Source of the DNA: DASWHF01 sp036393295
Lineage (GTDB): Bacteria > Pseudomonadota > Gammaproteobacteria > Acidiferrobacterales > UBA6901
Assembly (NCBI GenBank): GCA_036393295.1
Contig: DASWHF010000042.1
Coordinates: 1 to 28,009, forward strand
Direction of reading: 5' to 3'
Length of the DNA stretch: 28,009 nt
Part shown: in pieces, positions 10,173-17,400 of the stretch
Position numbering within the stretch: position 1 is the first letter of the stretch
How the letters are laid out: the number at the start of each line of letters is the position of its first letter
Program-made: the position numbers and the translations under genes
Notes under the pieces: generated by a model
What the model saw: the letters and a program-made list of their open reading frames with translations, nothing else
Databases searched by the model: none
Told to the model about the DNA's origin: nothing

Positions 10173-10445
10173 GCCCCTCCCTGGAACTGCCCGCTCGGCG
10201 CCAGCCGGTCAGCACCGGCACCGCCGTCCGTCGCCCGAACCTCGCAGGCCGCGAGCGCGCGCATCGCGCCCGGCTGAATGTTTCCCGCGACAACCGCCCG
10301 AATGCTCCCAGATTTAATAGGACTACTCGGGGCGGGTTCGGTATCGCGGGCTGGCTGATATCTAATGATAGTAGAGAATCGACCGGGCTGTGTCACAATA
10401 CCGCGATGTGCAGGCGCCCCACCGGGTGTGACGCCGGGAGAAAAC

Positions 10446-10763
10446 ATGAACCAGCATGACCCGCATGAATTGACGAAGGAAGAACGCATCCTGCGCATGG
10501 TCAAGCGCGTCCTTACCGATATCGCCAAGGAAACCTACGCACCGCCGGGCATGCAGTCGGTGCTGTCCGACAACACCATCCAGGGCCTGCGCGAATGCTT
10601 TGGCCTGATCGCGGCGCGCGAGCGCGAGATGGCCGAGGCACGCGGCCAACCGTCGCGCGCCCGCCCGCACTACGTCGATGAGCCTCCGAAAAACGTCGTG
10701 GTGCCGATCAAGAAAATCGGCAAGCGCAAGGTCGAGGATTCCGACGGCGGCAACGGCGACTGA
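10446..10763 (+). CDS. Small conserved hypothetical protein (105 aa)
   Basis: The start is the ATG at 10446 after GGGAGA; upstream in-frame codons are not needed. The N-terminal two-thirds is helical and looks conserved: MNQHDPHELTKEERILRMVK, then VLTDIAKETYAPPGMQSVLSD in two parts, then GLRECFGLIAAREREMAE. The C-terminal third is basic and probably disordered (PIKKIGKRKVEDSDGGNGD). Similar short proteins in Gammaproteobacteria are, as I recall, sometimes labelled segregation/condensation protein A, but the length and content do not fit ScpA, so I do not adopt that name. No membrane or export signal. It converges on the gene at 10774-11127, with 10 bp between stops. The 273-bp spacer upstream has an AT-rich centre (10310-10380) and no identified site. 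Confidence 0.75.
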   Translation: MNQHDPHELTKEERILRMVKRVLTDIAKETYAPPGMQSVLSDNTIQGLRECFGLIAAREREMAEARGQPSRARPHYVDEPPKNVVVPIKKIGKRKVEDSDGGNGD

Positions 10764-10773
10764 GCCGCCCGCC

Positions 10774-11127
10774 TCACATCAGCCGGTACGGCTCCTCGTC
10801 GTCCAGGCCCAGCACCTTGACCACGATATCCAGCGCCGCCTTCGCGAACTGCTCCTCTTCGCCGAACCGGTCGGACGAGCCGATCGCCTGCGCGCCGTCG
10901 CGCATGATCAGCCGCAGCGCGTGCGAGCCGTCGCGCGCCTCGGCGCCGCGATTGCGCTCGGCGGTCAGGAATATCCCCGGCTCCTTGTCGCCCTCGACGA
11001 CCACCGCGGCGATGTACTGGTACTGGCGCGGATCGTCGGTCTCGATCTCGCCCAGCACCGTCACCACGAACTCGCCGAGCTTGTAGCGGCGCTTGGGGAT
11101 GGCGGTCTTGATGCTCGGTCTTTCCAT
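10774..11127 (-). CDS. Conserved hypothetical protein (117 aa)
   Basis: Soluble beta-rich protein beginning MERPSIKTAIPKRRYKLGE. An in-frame ATG 18 bp upstream (11145) is possible, but the family-like opening IKTAIPKRRY favours the downstream one. The region TVLGEIETDDPRQYQYIAA followed by VVEGDKEPGIFLTAER looks like a compact beta-sheet, and the tail is acidic (LGLDDEEPYRLM). I have a sense of similar short proteins in sulfur-oxidising Gammaproteobacteria but cannot name a function. No Cys, signal peptide or membrane span. It is 55 bp downstream of the pentose-phosphate operon's last gene on the same strand, so read-through from that operon is possible. Confidence 0.7.
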   Translation of the reverse strand: MERPSIKTAIPKRRYKLGEFVVTVLGEIETDDPRQYQYIAAVVVEGDKEPGIFLTAERNRGAEARDGSHALRLIMRDGAQAIGSSDRFGEEEQFAKAALDIVVKVLGLDDEEPYRLM

Positions 11128-11182
11128 GGGCGGGAATGATCGCAAATCGACCTGGGTCGCGCAATGATACGACCGCGCGGGG

Positions 11183-11785
11183 TCAGGGTCCGGCGCGGCG
11201 GTTCAGGCGTATCGCCGTGGCGCGATCCTCGGTATAGAACGGCGCCTCGCAGGCGCGCGCGTCGTGCCGCCATTCGACGACCTCGATCGCGGCTGCCGGC
11301 GCCTCCGCGCCGACGTGCAGCGCGATCACCAGCGCCCCCGGCGCCTGAAAAACGCTCAACGGCACGTTGATCGTGGCCTGCGCGTCGCCCGCCAGCGGAT
11401 AGCCGGCCAGGTCGCGGTGGCCGTAAACCCGGGTGCGCCGATCCTGCGCCGTGATCACCTCGAGACGCGCCTCGACGATCAGGTCCGCGCGCTCAACACC
11501 CGCCCCGGGCGCGACCCGCAGCGTCAGCCGGCCGTCGTCGCCCGGCGGCTCGATCAGCACCCGGCGAGCGTCGCCGCTGCGCCAGCGCCCGGCGCCGTAG
11601 CGCCGATCGAGATACTGGGCGCGCGACTCGCCGCGCAGGTCGAGCCGCTCGCGCACCGCTTCGAGCGCAAGATATTGCGGCGCGCGATCCGGGCAGGCCG
11701 CATCCGCGCCGGCCGGCGCCGCGACGAGCCCTGCCCCGACGGCAAGCAGGCCCGCGCCCGCGCGCCGCCGCATCACCGCCCTCAT
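11183..11785 (-). CDS. Secreted hypothetical protein, translationally coupled to pgl
   Basis: The 200-aa product has a Sec-type signal (MRAVMRRRAGAGLLAVGAGL, cleavage likely after AGADA near residue 30). The mature part starts ACPDRAPQYLALEAVRERL and is mostly beta-strand (LTLRVAPGAGVERADLIVEA, then INVPLSVFQ and ALVIALHVG). It holds two Cys, at the mature start and near the end (RACEAPFY), which could form a disulfide. The ATG at 11783-11785 overlaps the pgl stop as ATGA, a sign of coupling, and is preferred to ATGs 12 bp away on either side. I do not recognise the family. Its place at the end of an oxidative pentose phosphate operon suggests co-expression but not a shared pathway. Confidence 0.75.
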   Translation of the reverse strand: MRAVMRRRAGAGLLAVGAGLVAAPAGADAACPDRAPQYLALEAVRERLDLRGESRAQYLDRRYGAGRWRSGDARRVLIEPPGDDGRLTLRVAPGAGVERADLIVEARLEVITAQDRRTRVYGHRDLAGYPLAGDAQATINVPLSVFQAPGALVIALHVGAEAPAAAIEVVEWRHDARACEAPFYTEDRATAIRLNRRAGP

Positions 11786-12468
11786 GTGCCCGGCCACGCC
11801 GCCAGATCGAGCAGGACGTCGACGCCGCCGGCCGGCCGGATCGCGGCCGCCGGAATCGCCGCGCCGGCGCGCCAGGCGGCGACGGCGTCACGTTTACTGT
11901 CACCGCTCACCAGAAAAAGGGTCTGCGCGCCGCGCGACAGTGTTGCGGCGCTGAGCGAAACGCGCTCGGGTGGCGGCTTGGGCGCATCGCCCACCGCCAG
12001 CACGGCCGCGCCGTTCCAGTCGCGCGCCGGAAACAGGCCGGCGGTATGGCCATCCTCGCCCAGACCCAGCAGCACCAGATCGAACCCCGGCAGCGGCGCG
12101 AGCGCGCGCGCATAGGCGGCCGCCGCTGCCGCAGCGCCCTGCTCGGCCGGGATGGCGTGGACCGACTCCGGAGGAATCGGCACGCGGTCGAGCCAGACGT
12201 CGGCGGCCATGCGGTTGTTGCGCCCGGCATCCGCGGCCGGCAGGCAGCGCTCGTCGCCGAACCAGATCTCCCAGGCCGGCCAGTCGGTGGCGGCGGCGGC
12301 GAGGCGCGCGTAGACGGCGCGCGGCGTGGTGCCGCCGGCCAACACGATGCGGAACCGCCCGCGCGCCGCGATCGCCTCGCGCGCCGCCGCCAGGATCGCC
12401 CGCGCGGCACGCTCGGCGAGGCGCAGGCTGTCGGCGTACAGATGCCAGCGCAGCTCCTGCGCGGTCAT
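11782..12468 (-). CDS. pgl: 6-phosphogluconolactonase
   Basis: Hydrolyses 6-phosphogluconolactone to 6-phosphogluconate, the second step of the oxidative pentose phosphate pathway, in the cytoplasm. It is a 228-aa DevB-type enzyme of normal length. The family motifs are visible: the nucleoside-phosphate-like loop LAGGTTPRAVYARL (about 43-56), WFGDERCLPAAD with the neighbouring NNRMA (about 70-88), and LLGLGEDGHTAGLFP (about 135-149), whose His lies in the active site. The ATG at 12466-12468 overlaps the zwf stop as ATGA; an upstream in-frame ATG 12 bp away is less likely. The stop overlaps the next gene in the same way. The flanking zwf and gnd confirm the assignment. Confidence 0.95.
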   Translation of the reverse strand: MTAQELRWHLYADSLRLAERAARAILAAAREAIAARGRFRIVLAGGTTPRAVYARLAAAATDWPAWEIWFGDERCLPAADAGRNNRMAADVWLDRVPIPPESVHAIPAEQGAAAAAAAYARALAPLPGFDLVLLGLGEDGHTAGLFPARDWNGAAVLAVGDAPKPPPERVSLSAATLSRGAQTLFLVSGDSKRDAVAAWRAGAAIPAAAIRPAGGVDVLLDLAAWPGT

Positions 12469-13931
12469 TGCTCGCGCCAATCCTGGTCGTCGCGGTCGAA
12501 CAGCCGGCCGGCCTCGGTCGGCCCCCAGGTGCCGGCCGGATAGGTGTGGATGAACTCACGTTCCATCGTCCACACCTTGAGAATCGGATCGACCACGCGC
12601 CAGGCCCACTCGACCTCGTCGAAGCGCAGAAACAGGGTGCGGTCGCCCTGGATGACGTCGAGCAGCAGCGTCTCGTAGGCCTCGAGGCGCTGCTCGTGCG
12701 GCTGGCGGTAGGAGGCCATCAGCTGCGTCGTGCGCGTGCGCATCTCGAGGCCCGGCTGCTTGACCTGGATCTCGGCCTCCATGCATTCGGACGGCTGCAG
12801 GCACAAGAGAATCCAGTTGGGCTCGACGCTCTGGATCGGCGTCTCGCGGAACAGTTGCTGCGGCGGATGCCGGAAGCGGATGTAGATGCCCGAGGTCTGG
12901 CGCGGCAGGCGCTTGCCGGTGCGCAGATAGAACGGCACACCGCGCCAGCGCCAGTTGTCGATGTAGAACTTGGCCGCCACGTAGGTCTCGGTGACCGAGC
13001 CCTTGGCAACCCCCGGCTCGTCCTGGTAGCCGGGCACCGGCTGGCCGCCGATGCGCCCCGGCCCGTACTGGGCGCGCAGCGCGTAGGAATGCACCGCCTG
13101 GCGCGGGATCGGCCGGATCGAGCGCAGCACCTTGACCTTCTCGTCGCGCAACGCGTCGGCCTCCAGCGCCGGCGGCGGCTCCATGGCGATGAAGGTCAAA
13201 AGCTGCATCATGTGGTTCTGGAGCATGTCGCGCAGCACGCCGGCGCGATCGTAGTAGTCCGCGCGGCCGTCGATGCCCTGGTCCTCGCACACCGAGATCT
13301 GCACGTGATCGATATAGTTGCGGTTCCACAGCGGCTCGATCATCAGATTCGCGAAGCGGAACACCAGCACGTTCTGCACCGTCTCCTTGCCGAGGTAGTG
13401 GTCGATGCGGAAGATCTGCTCCTCCTCGAAATGCCGGTGCAGGAGCTGGTTGAGCAGCAGCGCGCTCTCCAGGTCGTCGCCGAACGGCTTTTCGATCACC
13501 ACGCGGTGCGTGCCGCGCTCCTTGCTCAGGCCCGCGGCGCCGAGATGATTGATGACGGTGGCGAACTCCGAGGGCTTGATGGCGAGGTAGAAGATGGTGT
13601 CGCGCGGCGCGGCGTCCTCGGCCTCGCCCAGCGCCTTGGCCAGGCGCACGAAGGCCTCGCGGTCGGTGAGGTCGCCGCGGAAATAGCGGAAGCGCTCGCT
13701 GAAGCGCGCCAGCACCGTATCGTCCAGTCCGTCGCCGGCGTGATCGGTGAGCGAGCGCGCGATATGCTCGCGCCAGCGCGCGTCGTCCCAGTCGCGGCGC
13801 GCGAAGGCGAAGAAGCGCAGGTCGGCGGGCAGGCGCCCGGCGTGGTCGAGATGATAGAGCGCCGGCAGCAGCTTGCTGGTGGCGAGATTGCCGGTCGCGC
13901 CGAAGATGACGAACTGGCAGGCGCCGTCCAT
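12465..13931 (-). CDS. zwf: Glucose-6-phosphate 1-dehydrogenase
   Basis: Oxidises glucose 6-phosphate to 6-phosphogluconolactone with NAD(P)+, the entry step of the oxidative pentose phosphate pathway. At 488 aa it is full length. The N-terminal dinucleotide fold reads FVIFGATGNLATSKLLPAL (residues 7-25), a variant of the usual GASGDLA loop. The substrate-binding signature RIDHYLGKETVQN lies at about 173-185, followed by the conserved FRFANLMIEPLWNRNYIDHV stretch. The Gly-Asn-Leu variant leaves coenzyme preference undecided from sequence alone. The gene follows gnd after a single base and overlaps pgl by 4 bp, so the three are one transcriptional and translational unit. Confidence 0.97.
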   Translation of the reverse strand: MDGACQFVIFGATGNLATSKLLPALYHLDHAGRLPADLRFFAFARRDWDDARWREHIARSLTDHAGDGLDDTVLARFSERFRYFRGDLTDREAFVRLAKALGEAEDAAPRDTIFYLAIKPSEFATVINHLGAAGLSKERGTHRVVIEKPFGDDLESALLLNQLLHRHFEEEQIFRIDHYLGKETVQNVLVFRFANLMIEPLWNRNYIDHVQISVCEDQGIDGRADYYDRAGVLRDMLQNHMMQLLTFIAMEPPPALEADALRDEKVKVLRSIRPIPRQAVHSYALRAQYGPGRIGGQPVPGYQDEPGVAKGSVTETYVAAKFYIDNWRWRGVPFYLRTGKRLPRQTSGIYIRFRHPPQQLFRETPIQSVEPNWILLCLQPSECMEAEIQVKQPGLEMRTRTTQLMASYRQPHEQRLEAYETLLLDVIQGDRTLFLRFDEVEWAWRVVDPILKVWTMEREFIHTYPAGTWGPTEAGRLFDRDDQDWREQ

Positions 13932-13932
13932 G

Positions 13933-14844
13933 TCAGTCCTGCTTGCGCACGGCGTGGCCGCCGAAACCCTTGCGCATCATCGCCAGCACGCGCGCGGCGT
14001 AGTCGCCCTTGCCCTGGCTGGCGAAACGCGTCATGAGCGACAGCGCGATGACCGGCGCCGGCACACCGAGGTCGACGGCCTCCTGCACGGTCCAGCGCCC
14101 CTCGCCGGAATCGACGACCTGCGGCGCGATCGCGGCCAGCGCCGGGTCGTCCTTCAGGAAATCGGCGGTCAGGTCGAGCAGCCAGGAGCGCACCACGCTG
14201 CCGTGCCGCCAGGTCTCGGCGATGGCGGCGAGGTCCAGGTCGAATTCGCCCTTGGCCTGCATGAGTGCGAAACCCTCGGCCATCGCCTGCATCATGCCGT
14301 ACTCGATGCCGTTGTGGATCATCTTGACGAAGTGGCCGCTGCCGGCCGGGCCGCAGTGCACCCAGCCGCGGTCGGCGGCCGGCGCCAACGCCTCGATCGC
14401 CGGGCGGATGCGCCCGATCGCCGCGCGCTCGCCGCCGAGCATCAGGCAATAGCCGTTGTCCAGACCCCAAACACCGCCGGAGACGCCGGCGTCGACGAAC
14501 TGAATGTCGCGGCGCGCCAGCGCCGCGCCGCGCGCGACCGCATCGCGGTAGTGGCCGTTGGCGCCGTCGATCAGCACGTCGCCGGCGGCAAGCAGCGGTA
14601 CCAGCTCGTCGATATGCGCGTCGGTCACCGCCCCGGCCGGCAGCATGGTCCAGACCGCGCGCGGCGGCTGAAGCCGCGCGACCAGGTCCGCGAGGCGGGC
14701 CACCGGCGTCAGGCCGGTCTCGGCGGCGAGCGCGGCACTGACCTCGGCGTTGCGGTTGTACGCCACGATCGGGATCTCGGCGCGCCGCAGCCGCCGCGCC
14801 ATGTTGCCGCCCATGCGTCCCAGTCCCACGATGCCCAGTTGCAT
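13933..14844 (-). CDS. gnd: 6-phosphogluconate dehydrogenase (decarboxylating), short form
   Basis: Converts 6-phosphogluconate to ribulose 5-phosphate and CO2 with NAD(P)+. The 303-aa length marks the short GndA/YqeC-type class, not the ~470-aa E. coli form. The Rossmann loop is GIVGLGRMGGNMARRL (residues 4-19), with YNRNAE near residue 29 where coenzyme specificity is set. Further motifs are DGANGHYRD, FVDAGVSGGVWG (substrate loop, about 117-128) and GSGHFVKMIHNGIEYG (about 166-181), with catalytic Lys and His/Asn. It is first in the operon gnd-zwf-pgl, with a GGGAGGA ribosome site and a 9-bp inverted repeat just upstream (14858-14887). The name gnd is used for function; gndA would be equally suitable. 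Confidence 0.93.
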   Translation of the reverse strand: MQLGIVGLGRMGGNMARRLRRAEIPIVAYNRNAEVSAALAAETGLTPVARLADLVARLQPPRAVWTMLPAGAVTDAHIDELVPLLAAGDVLIDGANGHYRDAVARGAALARRDIQFVDAGVSGGVWGLDNGYCLMLGGERAAIGRIRPAIEALAPAADRGWVHCGPAGSGHFVKMIHNGIEYGMMQAMAEGFALMQAKGEFDLDLAAIAETWRHGSVVRSWLLDLTADFLKDDPALAAIAPQVVDSGEGRWTVQEAVDLGVPAPVIALSLMTRFASQGKGDYAARVLAMMRKGFGGHAVRKQD

Positions 14845-14857
14845 GCCGTCCTCCCGC

Positions 14858-14887
14858 GCTCCTGCGCACTGCCACGGTCGCAGGAGC
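14858..14887. repeat. 9-bp inverted repeat in the gnd leader
   Basis: GCTCCTGCG (14858-14866) and CGCAGGAGC (14879-14887) are exact reverse complements around a 12-base loop. The element sits 3 bp upstream of the gnd ribosome binding site, so it could be an operator or a leader hairpin limiting translation of the pentose-phosphate operon. The role is inferred from position only. Confidence 0.5.
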
Positions 14888-14971
14888 TTAACATGGATTG
14901 CGGATCATTGAACCGTGAAGGCACGGCGACACCTTTGCGTCGGGCCGTGCTGGGTGCACCGGAGGGATGTC

Positions 14972-14980
14972 TGCTATATT
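14972..14980 (+). promoter_or_regulatory. Candidate extended -10 promoter for the YihY-family gene
   Basis: TGCTATATT has the TG-N-TATAAT form of an extended -10 element with one mismatch, 55 bp ahead of the ATG at 15035. No good -35 hexamer is present 17 bp upstream, which extended -10 promoters tolerate. Confidence 0.4.
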
Positions 14981-15034
14981 GGCGCAGGGTCTTGTGGACT
15001 GCGCGCACCGTGGACGGCGACCCGGGGAGGCGAG

Positions 15035-16402
15035 ATGCCCAACACCATCGAACGCGTCATCCAGTCGATCAAGCGCGCGCTGTGGGAGCAGAACCCGGCG
15101 TCGATGAGCCGGCCGCGCGCCGCCGGCATCCGCGCGGTACGCATCGGTTACGGCGTCGGGCGCGACATCAACGACGGCCAGCTCACGCTGCAGGCGATGA
15201 GCCTGGTGTACACCACGCTGCTGTCGCTGGTGCCGCTGCTGGCCCTGAGCTTCTCGGTGCTCAAGGCCTTCGGCGTGCACAACCAGATCGAGCCGTTGCT
15301 GGCCGGCTTTCTCGCGCCGCTCGGCGACAAGGGCGTGGAGATCACCGCCCAGGTGATCGGCTTCGTCGAGAACATCAAGGTCGGCGTGCTCGGGGCGCTC
15401 GGCCTCGGCCTGCTGATCTACACCGTCACCTCGCTGGTGCAGAAGATCGAACGCGCGTTCAACTACACCTGGCATGTGCAACGCGCGCGGCCGCTCGCCC
15501 AGCAGTTCAGCCAGTACCTCAGCGTGCTGCTGGTCGGGCCGGTGCTGATATTCTCGGCGATCGGTATCACCGGCACGCTGGCGAGCGCCAGCGTGGTGGA
15601 GGCCTTGCTGGCCAATCCCGTGCTCGGCCGGCTGGTCGGCTTCGCCGGCACGCTGCTGCCCTATGTGCTGGTGATCGCCGCCTTCACCTTCGTCTACGTG
15701 CTCATCCCGAACACGCGCGTGCGCCTCGGCTCGGCGCTGGTCGGCGGCATCGTGGCCGGCGCGCTGTGGGAGACCGGCGGCTGGCTGTTCGCCTCGTTCA
15801 TCGCGGTCTCGACCAAGTACACGGCGATCTACGCCGGCTTCGCGATCCTGATCATGTTCATGATCTGGCTGTACCTGAGCTGGCTGATCCTGCTGATCGG
15901 CGCGTCGATCGCCTTCTATCACCAGCATCCCGAGTACCTGATCACGCGCCGCCGCGAGCTGCGCCTGAGCCACCGGACGCGCGAGCACCTGGCGCTGCTG
16001 GCCATGACGCTGATCGGCCGCCATCACTACCAGGCCCTACCCCCTTGGACCGGCGAACGCCTGGCGCAGCACCTCGGGGTGCCGGCCGCGGTGCTCGACA
16101 CCCTGCTCATTCCGCTCAAGCATCACGGCCTGCTGGCCGTCACCGGCGACGAGCCGCCGCGCTATCTGCCGGCGCAGCCGCCGGAGACCGTCCCGGTCAA
16201 GGCGCTGCTGGACGCGGTGCGCGGCGGCGCCGGCGACACCGACCCGCTCGCCGCCCAGCTGCCCGCCGACGCGCCGGTCGAGGAGCTGCTGAACACCGTC
16301 GAGGCGGCGATCGATGCGGCCCTCGCCGCGCGCAGCTGGAAGGACCTGGCGACCGCCGGTGGCGATCGACCGGCGGCCGGCGCGCGCCAGCGGGCTTCCT
16401 GA
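15035..16402 (+). CDS. YihY/BrkB-family inner-membrane protein
   Basis: A 455-aa polytopic membrane protein of the YihY (UPF0761)/BrkB family, once misnamed RNase BN. About six membrane spans lie between residues 45 and 300. Family features include DGQLTLQAMSLVYTTLLSLV (about 46-65), the NYTWHV motif following the second span, and YVLIPNTRVRLGSALVGG in the later half. After the membrane part comes a cytoplasmic region resembling a winged helix (about 330-400, WTGERLAQHLGVPAAVLDTL), then a disordered tail. The ATG at 15035 follows GGGGAGG; the open frame upstream is not conserved. Molecular function of the family is unsettled. The next genes downstream run in the same direction after 73 bp. 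Confidence 0.93.
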   Translation: MPNTIERVIQSIKRALWEQNPASMSRPRAAGIRAVRIGYGVGRDINDGQLTLQAMSLVYTTLLSLVPLLALSFSVLKAFGVHNQIEPLLAGFLAPLGDKGVEITAQVIGFVENIKVGVLGALGLGLLIYTVTSLVQKIERAFNYTWHVQRARPLAQQFSQYLSVLLVGPVLIFSAIGITGTLASASVVEALLANPVLGRLVGFAGTLLPYVLVIAAFTFVYVLIPNTRVRLGSALVGGIVAGALWETGGWLFASFIAVSTKYTAIYAGFAILIMFMIWLYLSWLILLIGASIAFYHQHPEYLITRRRELRLSHRTREHLALLAMTLIGRHHYQALPPWTGERLAQHLGVPAAVLDTLLIPLKHHGLLAVTGDEPPRYLPAQPPETVPVKALLDAVRGGAGDTDPLAAQLPADAPVEELLNTVEAAIDAALAARSWKDLATAGGDRPAAGARQRAS

Positions 16403-16475
16403 GCCCGGCCCGTCGCATGCACGGCGCCGCTGGTTTATGCTAGCGGCCGGCAATGACCATCCCGCCCGATCAGCG

Positions 16476-16682
16476 ATGGACGACGACAACCCAGCGGTCC
16501 TGCGCGAGCGCCTCGCCGCGCTGCGCGCCGAGCACCGCGACCTCGACACCGCCATCGATCGCATGGCGCAGGACGGGTATACTGACCAGCTGCGGCTGCG
16601 GCGCCTGAAAAAGCGCAAGCTGCAGCTCAAGGATTCCATCGCCCGGCTGGAGAGCCGTCTGATTCCCGATCTGGAAGCCTGA
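16476..16682 (+). CDS. YdcH-type DUF465 small coiled-coil protein
   Basis: A 68-aa, almost entirely helical, highly charged protein. It begins MDDDNPAVLRERLAALRAEH and contains the typical DUF465 pattern: HRDLDTAIDRMAQDG, then LRLRRLKKRKLQLKDSIARL. The start is the ATG at 16476, which gives the standard family length; an upstream in-frame ATG would add unrelated residues. DUF465 proteins are abundant in Proteobacteria and lack an agreed function; the antiparallel hairpin-like helices suggest a small adaptor. It lies between the YihY-type gene and the FKBP lipoprotein gene, 40 bp upstream of the latter. Confidence 0.9.
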   Translation: MDDDNPAVLRERLAALRAEHRDLDTAIDRMAQDGYTDQLRLRRLKKRKLQLKDSIARLESRLIPDLEA

Positions 16683-16722
16683 CCGGGCCCGGGCACCACC
16701 CACCTATCTACGAGGAGACGTT

Positions 16723-17400
16723 ATGCAGCACCGCATTCTGGTTCTTGGCTTGATCGGCACCCTGGCCGCCGCCGGTTGCAGCCAGTCGCCGGCCATCCCC
16801 CAGGACGACAAGCAGAAACTCAGCTACACCATCGGCCACCAGGTCGGCATGAAGATCAAGGAGGACGGCATCGACGTCGACCCGGCCTTGGTCGCCCAGG
16901 GTCTGAGCGACGTGATCGGCGGCGTCGAGCCCAAGCTCACCGAAGACGAGATGCGCAACGTGATGATGGCCTATCAGCAGCAGCGCTTCCAGGAGTTCAA
17001 GGATCTGGCCGACAAGAATCAGAAGACCGGCGACGAGTTCCTCGCCGAGAACAAGAAGAAGGACGGCGTCACCACGCTCGCCAGCGGCCTGCAGTACAAG
17101 GTGATCACCGCCGGCAAGGGCCGCAAGCCCAAGGCCAGCGACACCGTCGTCGCCCACTACCGCGGCACGCTGCTCGACGGCAAGGAGTTCGACAGCTCCA
17201 TCACCCGCGGCGAGCCCGCGACCTTCCCGGTGGCCAACGTCATCCCGGGCTGGCAGGAGGCACTCAAGCTCATGCCGGAGGGATCGAAGTGGGAGGTCTA
17301 TATCCCGTCCAATCTCGCCTACGGTCCGCGCGGCGCCGGCGCCAACATCGGCCCGAACCAGACCCTGGTCTTCGAGATCGAGCTGATCAAGGTCCAGTAG
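16723..17400 (+). CDS. FKBP-type peptidyl-prolyl isomerase, lipoprotein (Mip/FkpA-like)
   Basis: Periplasm-facing folding helper that isomerises X-Pro bonds. Lipoprotein signal with lipobox LAAAGC (Cys19) in the 225-aa product. Residues about 30-110 form the dimerisation helices of the Mip/FkpA type (DKQKLSYTIGHQVGMKIKED, then a long helix to EFLAENKKKDGV). The FKBP domain covers about 115-225: GLQYKVITAGKGRKPKASD, VVAHYRGTLLDGKEFDSS, FPVANVIPGWQEAL, WEVYIPSNLAYG, and the closing LVFEIELIKV. The pocket residues Tyr, Phe, Asp, Val-Ile and Trp are in place. The residue after the lipid Cys is Ser, so outer-membrane sorting is expected. GAGGAG lies 8 nt before the ATG. The end overlaps the converging histidine kinase gene by 14 bp. 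Confidence 0.95.
   Translation: MQHRILVLGLIGTLAAAGCSQSPAIPQDDKQKLSYTIGHQVGMKIKEDGIDVDPALVAQGLSDVIGGVEPKLTEDEMRNVMMAYQQQRFQEFKDLADKNQKTGDEFLAENKKKDGVTTLASGLQYKVITAGKGRKPKASDTVVAHYRGTLLDGKEFDSSITRGEPATFPVANVIPGWQEALKLMPEGSKWEVYIPSNLAYGPRGAGANIGPNQTLVFEIELIKVQ

Noticed and set aside
10173..10445. Small gene or RNA in the divergent spacer before the 105-aa gene
   Set aside because: Only an AT-rich centre is seen. There is no ribosome site with a plausible frame, no stable terminator hairpin and no tRNA-like fold.
13873..16443. An 856-codon plus-strand frame across gnd and the YihY gene
   Set aside because: It spans two well-supported genes on opposite strands and reads as Arg/Ala/Pro-rich low complexity, as expected of GC-rich shadow frames.
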